From positions 1-26,308 of the IMG/VR virus record IMGVR_UViG_3300046007_004136: a stretch of 26,308 nucleotides of DNA, one strand, 5' to 3'. Below the pieces are notes generated by a model, which searched no databases, had not been told where the DNA came from, and saw only the letters and a list, made by a program, of their open reading frames with translations. Both the position numbers and the translations under genes were made by a program. This document shows positions 1 to 7,709 of the stretch, piece by piece. Source of the stretch: a virus. How positions within the stretch are numbered: the stretch's first letter is position 1; each line of letters begins with the position of its first letter.

Positions 1-2
1 AC

Positions 3-278
3 TGTATTGCAGACGATTTGTATATTTTTAGTGCCAAGTGGTGTCCTTCCTGTGTTAATTTAAAAAAATTTCTAGATGATAATACAGAGCTACATGACAT
101 ATATAATATTGTGATTCTAGATATAGATGAATCACCAGATCTGAAAAGATATTTCAAAATTAGAGTTGTGCCAACTAGTATCATTTTAAATGATGATGCT
201 GTAGAACTGGCAAGAATAATTGGATATGATCATACTTATCAAATCAAACTACAAAAATTAATGAAACAAGGAAAATAA
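3..278 (+). CDS. Thioredoxin-like protein (5' end probably outside window)
   Basis: Thioredoxin-fold redox protein. The sequence shows the active-site motif WCPSC (a CxxC dithiol) close to the N-terminus, a following acidic strand (ILDIDE), and VVPT, which fits the cis-proline loop that packs against the CxxC in thioredoxins. The reading frame is open to the left edge. A TTG at 18 could start an 86-residue protein, but that leaves only seven residues before the CxxC tryptophan, shorter than usual for thioredoxins, so the real start is more likely upstream of the window. A likely role is reducing disulfides, for example those of the phage ribonucleotide reductase encoded at 11058, but that link is inference. 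It ends one base before the next gene's TTG start. Confidence 0.8.
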   Translation, partial: CIADDLYIFSAKWCPSCVNLKKFLDDNTELHDIYNIVILDIDESPDLKRYFKIRVVPTSIILNDDAVELARIIGYDHTYQIKLQKLMKQGK

Positions 279-279
279 A

Positions 280-1143
280 TTGGACATTGAAATATTTGCT
301 ATTAATGCATCCAAAAAAAGTAATCAACCAAGACAGCTGATATTAAACAATAAGCAATATAAATCAGCAATTGATAGTTTCAAAAATGAAATATCATATT
401 ATGAATTATCTGCTGAAATACATCAAATAGATATTGGTGATTTACCTAACCAAGTAAAATCTAGCATGATTATTATAGCAGATAATACATTTTATGTGGA
501 AGATGATTACTTAAATAAAGTGATCTCTATTAACAACTTATTAAGAGATGGAGGTATATTCTGCGGCCCAACTAGCACACACACACATGCCTCACTTAAT
601 AATGGTGTTCATAAGATAAATCAAAAATATCAAAGATATAATCTTGATTATGGTCATAATGTCATATCAGATATAACTGGTGAAATACACTTATATCCAG
701 ATTTATTATACTGCGCCATATCTGGAAGAGCCTATAACGATTTTTCATATAAGCCAGTAATTTCATATAGGCATAAAAATATCAGTAATAAATTGTTTAT
801 AGCTCAAATGTCTCATAGATATCATGTTTACTATTGTGGCACATTGGGTAAAATAAAATATCTAGATGAAACAGATTTTTCAATGGAAAAAATATCTGAT
901 TTTTATTATGATTCTGGATACCAAGATGGATTATTAGTCAGCAATAAAAACTTAGATGAAAAAAGAAAAGAATTGTGGCATAGATTTGTAGAGTCTCCAG
1001 AAATGCTAGATAATGAAATGCCAAGATGGCTATTAGATTCAAATCCAGACATGGATGGTGATTATTTGGAAAATTTGGTTATATGTAAGTGTAAATATCA
1101 AATAGGATTTTATGAGGGGATGCTATCTAGAAAACTGATATGA
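280..1143 (+). CDS. Unrecognised protein at head of glycan cassette
   Basis: A 287-residue protein I do not recognise. The start is TTG at 280, with AAGGA seven bases upstream; the next in-frame ATG (466) would remove about 60 residues. An N-terminal alpha/beta portion contains an IIIADNTFYVEDDYL segment that loosely recalls the acidic strand end of GT-A glycosyltransferases, but no clear DxD triad is visible, so this is not enough for a call. The middle has a histidine-rich patch (THTHASLNNGVH) and many Tyr residues. It overlaps the next gene, a GT-B-like glycosyltransferase, by ATGA, so it is probably co-translated with it and belongs to the same glycan pathway. No signal peptide or membrane segment is seen. 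Confidence 0.6.
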   Translation: MDIEIFAINASKKSNQPRQLILNNKQYKSAIDSFKNEISYYELSAEIHQIDIGDLPNQVKSSMIIIADNTFYVEDDYLNKVISINNLLRDGGIFCGPTSTHTHASLNNGVHKINQKYQRYNLDYGHNVISDITGEIHLYPDLLYCAISGRAYNDFSYKPVISYRHKNISNKLFIAQMSHRYHVYYCGTLGKIKYLDETDFSMEKISDFYYDSGYQDGLLVSNKNLDEKRKELWHRFVESPEMLDNEMPRWLLDSNPDMDGDYLENLVICKCKYQIGFYEGMLSRKLI

Positions 1144-2105
1144 TTACAATTGATTTATCTAAGTCATCTGGATTTAAGCACCATAGATCTGGATGGCAAT
1201 TTTGTTTGAGTCAGTTAAAAACACTACATTCAAATAGTGGTATTTTTTGCGATGATTTTATTGAAAGATCTTTTTCTTGGTTTTTACATGACCACTTTCG
1301 TGGAAAAAGTATTTATCGAATACCATATAAACATAAATGGATAGGATTTTTACATAATCCACCAAATATGCCAAATTGGTTTAATTATTTTGACTCTCCA
1401 AGTGTGATATTAAACCGCCCAATCTTTCAAGAATCTTTAAAAACGTGTAAACTTTTAGTTGTATTATCTAAGTATCTGAAAGAATGGCTTGAGCCGCGTG
1501 TTGATGTTCCAGTAATAGATCTAAAACATCCGACACAAATTCCTAAATTAAAATGGTGTCCAGACAAATTTATACATCAGCGTTGTAAGCCAATAGTACA
1601 ATTAGGATATTGGTTAAGAAAATTAGATTCACTACATAAATTAAATATAGGAACAGATTATACAAAAATCTGGCTTCCTAGTTCGTATGATTATACTTTA
1701 ACTATGCTCGATGTATACAACAAAACAAATCCAGACGCCCATCAATCTAGATATATGTGGGCTGGAGTATCAATGTTAAAATTTCTAGAAGCTGATCAAT
1801 TTGATGAACTATTAACTAGGGGTGTAGTATTTTTGGATCTATATGATAGTTCTGCTAATAATGCGATCATAGAATCTATGTCTAGAAATACACCAATAAT
1901 AGTAAATAAATTACCAGCAGTAGTTGAATATCTTGGTGCTGATTATCCATTATACTTTGATAATCTTTCTGAGGCTGAATCAAAAATAAGAAACACAGAT
2001 TTAATCATCGAAGCCCATGAATATCTAAAAAATATGCCTAAATACTTTTTAAGTGGCAGATATTTTGTCAATGATTTTAAGAAAAAGTTAGAGAATATAT
2101 TATGA
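1140..2105 (+). CDS. GT-B-fold glycosyltransferase (GT4-like)
   Basis: Probable glycosyltransferase transferring a sugar from a nucleotide donor to an unknown acceptor. The C-terminal third carries a donor-binding half typical of GT-B enzymes: a strand ending in acidic residues (VVFLDLYDSSANNAIIES) followed by RNTPIIVNKLPAVVEYLG, which matches the E-x-M-x-x-x-x-P-I-V layout around the nucleotide-sugar site of GT4 enzymes. The first half has the segment CKLLVVLSKYLKEWL, the usual 'host cell sees the glycan, here is the next strand' position in GT-B proteins. At 321 residues it is a little shorter than many GT4 proteins (about 350-400). It has ATGA overlaps with both neighbours. Acceptor and sugar are unknown. 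Confidence in the fold is good, in the exact family moderate. Confidence 0.75.
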   Translation: MITIDLSKSSGFKHHRSGWQFCLSQLKTLHSNSGIFCDDFIERSFSWFLHDHFRGKSIYRIPYKHKWIGFLHNPPNMPNWFNYFDSPSVILNRPIFQESLKTCKLLVVLSKYLKEWLEPRVDVPVIDLKHPTQIPKLKWCPDKFIHQRCKPIVQLGYWLRKLDSLHKLNIGTDYTKIWLPSSYDYTLTMLDVYNKTNPDAHQSRYMWAGVSMLKFLEADQFDELLTRGVVFLDLYDSSANNAIIESMSRNTPIIVNKLPAVVEYLGADYPLYFDNLSEAESKIRNTDLIIEAHEYLKNMPKYFLSGRYFVNDFKKKLENIL

Positions 2106-2830
2106 AGTTAATTTTTTCACCAGTTCCAAGATCTGGTTCAACAGCTTTATGTGAGTATATAGCATATTCATCTGAAAGTACTTTGTCTGTGGAACCATAT
2201 AATCCAGAGTGCAATGAAAATAGACAAGTAACATTAAAAGATAAGTTCGAAGAAATACAAACATATGATATTATAAAAATATTAGGCTGGCCTCTAGATA
2301 TATTAGATAATTTTGAAATAATAGATGTGGCTGAAAAGATTATTTTTTTATATAGAGAAAGTGTATTTGATACCATGTTATCAAATATTGTATCGATGAC
2401 CTATTCTGGAGACTATAAAATATACTGTAAAAATAGACTAAAAAATAGTTTCAATAGCGATGTAGCTCAATCTTTATTGAACCATTTTTATTCTGAAATA
2501 AGACCACCAATCGACTTAAAAGAATTTGCTGTCTGTTATTTTGATTTCATAAAAAATATTCAATGTTATTACAATTATGTAAAATTTTATCATAGCAATA
2601 AAACCTTAATAGTGAAATATGAGGATTTATATTCTGAAAATCAATCACTAGAACTAGATAAAATAATGCATTTTTTGAATTTGCAAGCAAAAAATATTGA
2701 CAGTTTATCGCTGATGGACACATCAAATAAATTAAATAATTATGATACATATAAAAAAATTATACCAAATCTGGATGAAGTGATGAATTGGCATAAATGT
2801 TTAAATGAAAATGAGTGTTTATCAAAATGA
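2102..2830 (+). CDS. Sulfotransferase family protein
   Basis: Predicted PAPS-dependent sulfotransferase, which would move a sulfate group to a hydroxyl, here probably on a glycan. The N-terminus has VPRSGSTALCEYIA (residues 8-21), matching the 5'-phosphosulfate-binding loop PRSGST seen in this family. Around residues 81-95 is IFLYRE followed nine residues later by a serine (R85, S94), the arrangement of the 3'-phosphate-binding RxxxxxxxxS motif. A later IVKYEDLYSEN also matches the common YEDL segment. At 242 residues it is compact but within range. It sits between glycosyltransferase-type genes, with ATGA overlaps on both sides. No membrane anchor is visible, so it would act in the host cytoplasm. 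Sulfotransferases are not common in phage genomes. Confidence 0.85.
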   Translation: MKLIFSPVPRSGSTALCEYIAYSSESTLSVEPYNPECNENRQVTLKDKFEEIQTYDIIKILGWPLDILDNFEIIDVAEKIIFLYRESVFDTMLSNIVSMTYSGDYKIYCKNRLKNSFNSDVAQSLLNHFYSEIRPPIDLKEFAVCYFDFIKNIQCYYNYVKFYHSNKTLIVKYEDLYSENQSLELDKIMHFLNLQAKNIDSLSLMDTSNKLNNYDTYKKIIPNLDEVMNWHKCLNENECLSK

Positions 2831-3678
2831 AAAACTCAATATATACATCATATGGATTTGGAGTATTGAATAATAAAGAAAATATAGATTGGGTTAACTT
2901 GCAAAAAAATAAGATGATAGAATATTGCAAGAAACATGGACTTGCTTTTAATATAATAGATGAAAAAAATAAATTCATGCAAATTATACTCAATAATTTT
3001 CAGACAGATAAAAAACCTTCTTGTAAAGATTACAATGTATATACATTAAGTGCAATAGCTGCAATATTGGATTTTTGTGATTCTGATTATGACAATTTTT
3101 ATTGGTTACATTTAGATATGGCTATTAACTTAGATAATATTAATATCTTTGATATACTTAACATTGATAATAATCACGTTTATTGCTGGTCAAATAAAAA
3201 ACCAACACAAGAAGACAAGATTGGTTGGGCAAATACAAAAATCGAATGGCTAAAATACCTCATATCTAAAATCAATTTATCGCAAGATGAAGAATTTTAC
3301 ACATTATCTAATGCGTCTCTAATTTTTGCAAACAAACAATCAGCTATGTCGTTTAAGCAAATATTGCTAGAACATCTTGATATATTAAATATCAAAATAG
3401 AAACAAAATGCATTGAGGAAACTATTTTAGAATTAGTGTATTACATATGTAAAAAGAAAAATTTAAATCTAAACATTAAGGAGTTTTGGGGGGCTAGAAA
3501 AACAGGTCCATATGCCCCAGCACAATTTTATGAAGAGTCATTTGATGATCTCTCTATAGATGAAACTGTAGACAAATACAAGAATGCGATATTTATACAT
3601 TTTTGGGGTGAGAGCAAAAAACATATACCAGAATTTTATAGGCGAAAAAATGAAAATAATAATAACACTGTCTGGTAA
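2827..3678 (+). CDS. Probable GT-A-like glycosyltransferase
   Basis: A 283-residue protein that resembles, without proving, a GT-A glycosyltransferase. ATG 2827 is preferred over the in-frame GTG at 2815, because it gives the same ATGA overlap seen at other junctions here. Visible features are an early aromatic strand (SIYTSYGFGV), a central FYWLHLDMAINLDN segment at the position where GT-A enzymes carry their DxD metal site, and a C-terminal AIFIHFWGESKKHIPEF, which recalls the terminal H-F-x-G strand of GT8/GT32-type enzymes. The strict DxD is not present (LDMA), so the assignment rests on pattern and context between a sulfotransferase and a nucleotidyltransferase. It overlaps the next gene by 29 bases. 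No signal peptide is seen. Confidence 0.55.
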   Translation: MKNSIYTSYGFGVLNNKENIDWVNLQKNKMIEYCKKHGLAFNIIDEKNKFMQIILNNFQTDKKPSCKDYNVYTLSAIAAILDFCDSDYDNFYWLHLDMAINLDNINIFDILNIDNNHVYCWSNKKPTQEDKIGWANTKIEWLKYLISKINLSQDEEFYTLSNASLIFANKQSAMSFKQILLEHLDILNIKIETKCIEETILELVYYICKKKNLNLNIKEFWGARKTGPYAPAQFYEESFDDLSIDETVDKYKNAIFIHFWGESKKHIPEFYRRKNENNNNTVW

Positions 3679-4483
3679 AAGTGAAAGATTTACTAAAGAT
3701 GGATATCCAGAAAAATCATTCATCAAAGTTGTAAATAAATACATGATTGAACATGTAATCAATATGTTTGATGGTATCTCACATGATAATATATATTTGA
3801 TCACAAAAAATTGTAATGTGGCTAGTAATAAAATTCTACAAAAGCTATTTCCAAAAATAAATATTAATCCAATATCGCCAAATTCAGATGGTCCGGTTGT
3901 ATCAATATTATCAGCAGATCTAGATATCAATCCAGAAGAAGAAATTATTGTAAGCTATTGTGATCTAGTAAGTATCTTTAATTTAGACAAACTAATTTCA
4001 TATGTTCATACAAATAATGCTGATGGATGTATATTGACACACTGTGGATTACATCCGCATAAATTTTACAATACTAATTTTGCACATGTTAGACATGATA
4101 GCAATAATAATGTATTAGAAATTAAAGAAAAAGGATGTTTTACAGCACATCCAATATTTGAACACGCATCTAATGGAATATATTATTTCAAATCATTCCA
4201 AATGATGAATCATTATTTTAGAAAATTGATAGAATCTGGCAACAGAGTCAATAATGAATTTTATGTAACAATGCCATATAATTTAATTATTAACGACAAT
4301 CTAAAGATATTGATGTATGAAACAGAAGAATATATATGTCTTGGTACACCAAAAGATGTAGAGTTAGTAAATGCATGGAATGATATCATAACTAAGTCTA
4401 ATATAGATAAAGATGAAGACTTTGTGATGGTATACAACTATTGGAAGAAAATATTCAATGATAAATTTTATAGCACCAATTAA
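3650..4483 (+). CDS. Sugar-phosphate nucleotidyltransferase-like protein
   Basis: Likely activates a sugar-1-phosphate with an NTP to give a nucleotide sugar for the neighbouring glycosyltransferases. The N-terminus reads IITLSGKSERFTKDGYPEKS, a variant of the G-G-x-G-x-R-x(n)-P-K signature of this Rossmann-like family. Arg13 and the later P-x-K are kept, while the glycine-rich loop is altered (SGKSER). Around residue 105 the strand VSYCDLVSIF supplies the conserved aspartate that binds metal and nucleotide. A C-terminal segment ICLGTPKDVELVNAW matches the common 'GTP..v..n' closing part of such enzymes. ATG 3650 is chosen because the signature begins there; the 22 residues upstream lie over the end of the previous gene. 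Which sugar and which NTP cannot be read. Confidence 0.8.
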   Translation: MKIIITLSGKSERFTKDGYPEKSFIKVVNKYMIEHVINMFDGISHDNIYLITKNCNVASNKILQKLFPKININPISPNSDGPVVSILSADLDINPEEEIIVSYCDLVSIFNLDKLISYVHTNNADGCILTHCGLHPHKFYNTNFAHVRHDSNNNVLEIKEKGCFTAHPIFEHASNGIYYFKSFQMMNHYFRKLIESGNRVNNEFYVTMPYNLIINDNLKILMYETEEYICLGTPKDVELVNAWNDIITKSNIDKDEDFVMVYNYWKKIFNDKFYSTN

Positions 4484-5531
4484 TAATCTTGGCTATGGTA
4501 TAGCTGGATATAATCTACTGAAAGAATTATATCAAATAGATAATACAATTGCATTATATCCAATTTCAAGACCAGAAAATATGGATGATACCCATATTAT
4601 ATCTATAAGTATTAATAATCAACTTTATTTTGATAAACATAGACCGTGTATAAAATTATGGCATCAACATGATTTACAGACCAAAGTTGGTAATGGTACA
4701 TATTTTGGTTTTCCAATATTTGAATTAACCAAATTTAATTCTCATGAAATAGTCAGTTTATCTCATTGTGATAAAATTATGGTATGTTCTAACTGGGCAA
4801 AAGAAGTCGTAATGAATAATGTGAATAAATTTGATCAATCAGACATTCATGTAATTCCACTAGGTGTAGATGCTACAATATTTAAACCATGCATATTGCA
4901 AAATAAAAGGCCAACTACAGTATTTCTCAATTGTGGTAAATGGGAAGTTAGAAAAGGCCACGATATTATTGTTGAATGTTTTAATAGGGCATTTAACTAT
5001 AATGATGATGTAGAACTGTGGATGTTATGCGATAATCCATTTATAGGCGAAAAAAATAACGAATGGAAAAATCTATATAAAAACTCACAGCTAGGTGAAA
5101 AAATAAGGATAATACCTAGACAGCAAACCCAAAAAGATGTGTATAATATTATGAAACTTTCAGATTGTGGAATATTTCCGTCTAGAGCCGAAGGGTGGAA
5201 TTTAGAGTTGCTTGAAATGATGTCATGCGGAAAACATGTAATTACTACTAACTATTCTGCACATACAGAATTTTGCAATAATCAAAATGCCATGCTTATA
5301 GATGTCGATAATGTAGAGACAGCGTTTGATGGAGTATTTTTTGATGGTAAATGTGGTTTTTGGGCTGAGTTGTCTGATAATCAAAAAGAAGAAACTATAA
5401 GTCATATGAGGCTGGTACATAATAAAAAACAGAGCGGTGAACTAAATATTAATTTAGATGGTATTCAGACAGCAGAAAAATTTTCATGGCAAAACTCAGC
5501 TAAAGGAATATTAAATGCAACTCGACTTTAG
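4458..5531 (+). CDS. GT4 family glycosyltransferase
   Basis: Retaining GT-B glycosyltransferase that extends a glycan from a nucleotide sugar. It has the N-terminal loop NNLGYGIAGYNLLKEL (residues 9-24), a glycine-containing acceptor-side loop of GT4 enzymes. A linker region contains VIPLGVDATIFKP (132-144), a very typical GT4 segment before the donor domain. LNCGKWEVRKGHD begins the donor domain near 157, and PSRAEGWNLELLEMMSCGKHVITTNYSAHTEF (241 onward) carries the E-x7-E donor site. At 357 residues it is a normal full length. ATG 4458 follows GGAAG and overlaps the preceding gene by 26 bases. The stop is TAG. It overlaps the start of the cysteine-peptidase gene by 17 bases, so the glycan cassette and that gene are joined in one transcript. 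Confidence 0.92.
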   Translation: MINFIAPINNLGYGIAGYNLLKELYQIDNTIALYPISRPENMDDTHIISISINNQLYFDKHRPCIKLWHQHDLQTKVGNGTYFGFPIFELTKFNSHEIVSLSHCDKIMVCSNWAKEVVMNNVNKFDQSDIHVIPLGVDATIFKPCILQNKRPTTVFLNCGKWEVRKGHDIIVECFNRAFNYNDDVELWMLCDNPFIGEKNNEWKNLYKNSQLGEKIRIIPRQQTQKDVYNIMKLSDCGIFPSRAEGWNLELLEMMSCGKHVITTNYSAHTEFCNNQNAMLIDVDNVETAFDGVFFDGKCGFWAELSDNQKEETISHMRLVHNKKQSGELNINLDGIQTAEKFSWQNSAKGILNATRL

Positions 5532-6444
5532 TACTCCATCAAAAATTCTAAAGACGTACAAGGATGGATTCGTCGGTAGCATTTGTGATCCAGAAGATAC
5601 TGATAAATTATTGGGTGAATTAAGACATCCATTATTCGGTGCTGCTGCATATAAATTATATGGAACAGGAAAAGGAAAATTATCTCTTCCATTTAAAAAT
5701 CTATTAAAATTCGATCCTAATTTTGGCCCCTCAGAAAGACAGGTAGTTGGTGATTGTGTTTCACACTCTACTCGTAATGCGATAGATATTACTAGAAGCT
5801 GTGAAATTATCAATGGAGAAAATGAGGAATTTGTTGCTCGCGGCGCTACAGAGGGCATATATGGTTCACGCGGACATGGTGGAGAAGGCATGACATGTTC
5901 TGGTGCAGCCAGATTTGTCAAACAAGCTGGTGGCGTACTAATTAGACAAAAATATGACAATATTGATTTAACATCATATCAAGGTAAACTTGCATCGTCT
6001 TGGGGACGAAGCGGGCTTCCTAAGACGCTTATAGAAGAAGCACAAAAGAGGCCAGTAAGAACAGCCAGTTTAATAACAACCGTAGAAGAGGCCAGAGACG
6101 CTCTGGCAAATGGATATGGCATAAGCGTATGTTCAATGTTTGGATTCAGTTCTCGTAGAGATAAGTATGGTATAGCCGCCCCATCTGGATCTTGGGCGCA
6201 CGCTATGGCTTGGATAGCCGCAGATGATACCCATGAAATATATAATGAAACTCTTTTCTTGGTTCAAAATAGTTGGGGAGTTTGGAATAATGGCCCAAAA
6301 CGACACGATCAACCAGATGGAAGTTTTTGGATTAGAGAATCTGTAGCCCGTGATATGTTAGGCTCTAGTGGATCATGGGTGTTTAGTGATGTTGATGGCT
6401 TTCCAGCAAGAAATATAGATTGGACTCTTGATGAGGTATTTTAA
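5515..6444 (+). CDS. Papain-like (C1-type) cysteine peptidase
   Basis: A 309-residue cysteine peptidase of papain type. The catalytic set is visible in the right order: Q76 and C81 in QVVGDCVSH (oxyanion Gln and nucleophile), H229 in GSWAHAMAW, and N252 in VQNSWGVWNNGP, the NSWG signature of the family. There is no signal peptide; the first 75 residues form an N-terminal extension that could act as a pro-region or targeting part. It ends four bases before the next membrane-anchored gene. The coding sequence is visibly richer in G and C (for example CGC, GGC and GCC codons) than the preceding glycan genes, which fits high expression or a different origin. Roles in phage could be virion maturation, cell-envelope penetration or lysis; the sequence does not decide. 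Confidence 0.88.
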   Translation: MQLDFSTPSKILKTYKDGFVGSICDPEDTDKLLGELRHPLFGAAAYKLYGTGKGKLSLPFKNLLKFDPNFGPSERQVVGDCVSHSTRNAIDITRSCEIINGENEEFVARGATEGIYGSRGHGGEGMTCSGAARFVKQAGGVLIRQKYDNIDLTSYQGKLASSWGRSGLPKTLIEEAQKRPVRTASLITTVEEARDALANGYGISVCSMFGFSSRRDKYGIAAPSGSWAHAMAWIAADDTHEIYNETLFLVQNSWGVWNNGPKRHDQPDGSFWIRESVARDMLGSSGSWVFSDVDGFPARNIDWTLDEVF

Positions 6445-6445
6445 T

Positions 6446-6769
6446 ATGAGAAATCTTAAATTTGTAGCTTTATCACTTACATTATTATTGCCATTTATAT
6501 TTCATGGAGTAATACAAACTCAAGATTCTAACTTTAGTTCATCAAAAATAAACATAGAAGATCTTGTGTATAGTGCTAATAATGCTTTTAGTAAGGCAGA
6601 AAAAGAAATATTTGAAATTAAGCCAAAACCAGATGACAATATAATTAGACCAAATCCAGATCCTAAAAAGTGTCCATGCAAAGGAACTGGAAGAATAATA
6701 CACGGTGATGGACATACAACAGAATGTCCATTTCATGGCGCGGGGTTAATAATCAAACAACATCAATAG
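6446..6769 (+). CDS. Small exported/anchored protein with CxCxGxG zinc-type motif
   Basis: A 107-residue protein with an N-terminal hydrophobic segment (FVALSLTLLLPFIFHGVI, about residues 6-23) that should act as signal peptide or membrane anchor. A long acidic/proline linker (KPKPDDNIIRPNPDPKK) leads to a C-terminal cluster CPCKGTGRIIHGDGHTTECPFHGAG. This resembles half of a DnaJ-type zinc module: CxCxGTG followed by CPxH. ATG 6446 follows GAGG nine bases upstream and the stop of the peptidase gene; frame-compatible TTG 6428 and ATG 6431 overlap the peptidase and are less likely. It opens a run of four membrane-anchored small genes. Function is unknown; metal binding is inferred from Cys/His spacing only. 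Confidence 0.72.
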   Translation: MRNLKFVALSLTLLLPFIFHGVIQTQDSNFSSSKINIEDLVYSANNAFSKAEKEIFEIKPKPDDNIIRPNPDPKKCPCKGTGRIIHGDGHTTECPFHGAGLIIKQHQ

Positions 6770-6778
6770 GAGCGAAAA

Positions 6779-6955
6779 ATGAATAAAGTCAAATCTTTAC
6801 TCACTTCAAGACGTTTTTGGGTTGCAACAATTGGTTTAGCAACAGTAGTTTCATCTGAATTATTTGGTGTTCAACTTGATCATGAGCAACTTTTAGCGGT
6901 TACCAGTATTGTTGTAGCATGGGTAGTTGGAGATACAATTAGAGAGACAAAATGA
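6779..6955 (+). CDS. 58-aa holin-like small membrane protein
   Basis: A short gene read directly from the sequence. ATG 6779 is preceded by a strong AGGAG at 6768-6772. The protein begins MNKVKSLLTSRRFWVATIGL and has two hydrophobic stretches, about residues 14-28 (WVATIGLATVVSSEL) and 39-50 (LAVTSIVVAWVV), joined by an acidic loop (QLDHEQ) and closing with the charged tail GDTIRETK. That layout (basic N-terminus with S-R-R-F-W-V, two membrane segments, terminal GDxxRE) is familiar from small phage membrane proteins often annotated as holin-like. It ends in an ATGA overlap with the next membrane protein, and the neighbouring peptidase and anchored proteins make a lysis or envelope role plausible, but holin activity is inference. 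Confidence 0.75.
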   Translation: MNKVKSLLTSRRFWVATIGLATVVSSELFGVQLDHEQLLAVTSIVVAWVVGDTIRETK

Positions 6956-7269
6956 TGAAAGATATTTTAGGTTTATTAACTCCTACTCAATGGATTGTCT
7001 TGGGGTGTGGTGTATTGATGTTAATACTTGGTTCTAAAGATTATGTAGTATCAAATGTAAAAAGTTTGTTTAACAATAAAGAGGAAGTAACACCCAAACC
7101 AACTACCAATACAGATTTAACATCTATAGTAGCAAAGTGGGAAATATTATCAAATGCCTGTAAACAAGCGAATTTACTTGATGCTTACAATAAATTACAA
7201 GAAGTATTTCCAATGTTGGTATCTGTATATACACTAGAAAAAAATAGGAAAACTATTGATGAAAAGTAA
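6952..7269 (+). CDS. Small single-pass membrane protein, unknown
   Basis: A 105-residue unrecognised protein. After a short N-terminus there is one membrane segment (QWIVLGCGVLMLILGS, about residues 13-28), then a lysine-rich stretch, a Thr/Pro linker (EEVTPKPTTNTD) and a soluble helical tail of about 50 residues (SIVAKWEILSNACKQANLLDAYNKLQEVF). The start is the first ATG of a tandem pair (6952, 6955); the first gives the ATGA overlap with the 58-aa gene upstream. The topology of an N-terminal anchor with a helical domain is shared with the next gene, suggesting that the two act together at the membrane. The tail has a regular pattern compatible with helical pairing. No motif gives a function. 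Confidence 0.65.
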   Translation: MMKDILGLLTPTQWIVLGCGVLMLILGSKDYVVSNVKSLFNNKEEVTPKPTTNTDLTSIVAKWEILSNACKQANLLDAYNKLQEVFPMLVSVYTLEKNRKTIDEK

Positions 7270-7699
7270 TTATTTGCTTATTGCTGGATTAGCTCTGGTG
7301 GTTTTTGTATTTCTAAGCAAAATATCTGGAGTAGAAAAGGATGTCACTCCAAGCCTTGGGATACAAAAACCAACAGATGCTATATCACAACAAGTGTCTA
7401 AAATAACTAATATAGTCACAAACGATACTGATAGATTAAATCTAGCAGTGTTTAATAAAGTATTTGCTGATAGAATTATATCATATGATATAGATACGCA
7501 AAAACTAAATCATTTATATACACTAGCTGGTAAATATTTTTTTGGGGATTCACTCAAAGATAAATACGCAGATCTTGACATTTTCTTAATTAATAGTATA
7601 ATAGACACGGTTGGAGATAAAAATCATATACTATCTGATAATGAAAAGTTATTACTACAAGAAAAATTCTATGGAATTGCTTGGTACTTGAATAATTGA
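7259..7699 (+). CDS. Membrane-anchored helical protein, unknown
   Basis: A 146-residue protein with an N-terminal membrane anchor (NYLLIAGLALVVFVFLSKI, about residues 4-22) and a mostly helical remainder. ATG 7259 is preferred to the TTG immediately upstream (7256). It overlaps the previous gene by 11 bases. The tail contains several acidic, helix-compatible stretches (ISQQVSKITNIVTNDTDRLNLAVFNKVF and DNEKLLLQEKFYGIAWYLNN). It shares its architecture with the preceding gene but no obvious sequence identity. It is followed after ten bases by a soluble small protein gene. I recognise no family. A possible role is a spanin-like or envelope scaffold component of the local membrane cluster; that is inference from topology alone. 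Confidence 0.65.
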   Translation: MKSNYLLIAGLALVVFVFLSKISGVEKDVTPSLGIQKPTDAISQQVSKITNIVTNDTDRLNLAVFNKVFADRIISYDIDTQKLNHLYTLAGKYFFGDSLKDKYADLDIFLINSIIDTVGDKNHILSDNEKLLLQEKFYGIAWYLNN

Positions 7700-7709
7700 A
7701 AGGAAAACA

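Noticed and set aside
2077-2376. Open frame on the minus strand opposite the sulfotransferase start
   Set aside because: It lies wholly in the shadow of well-supported + strand genes, has no ribosome site and shows no motif.
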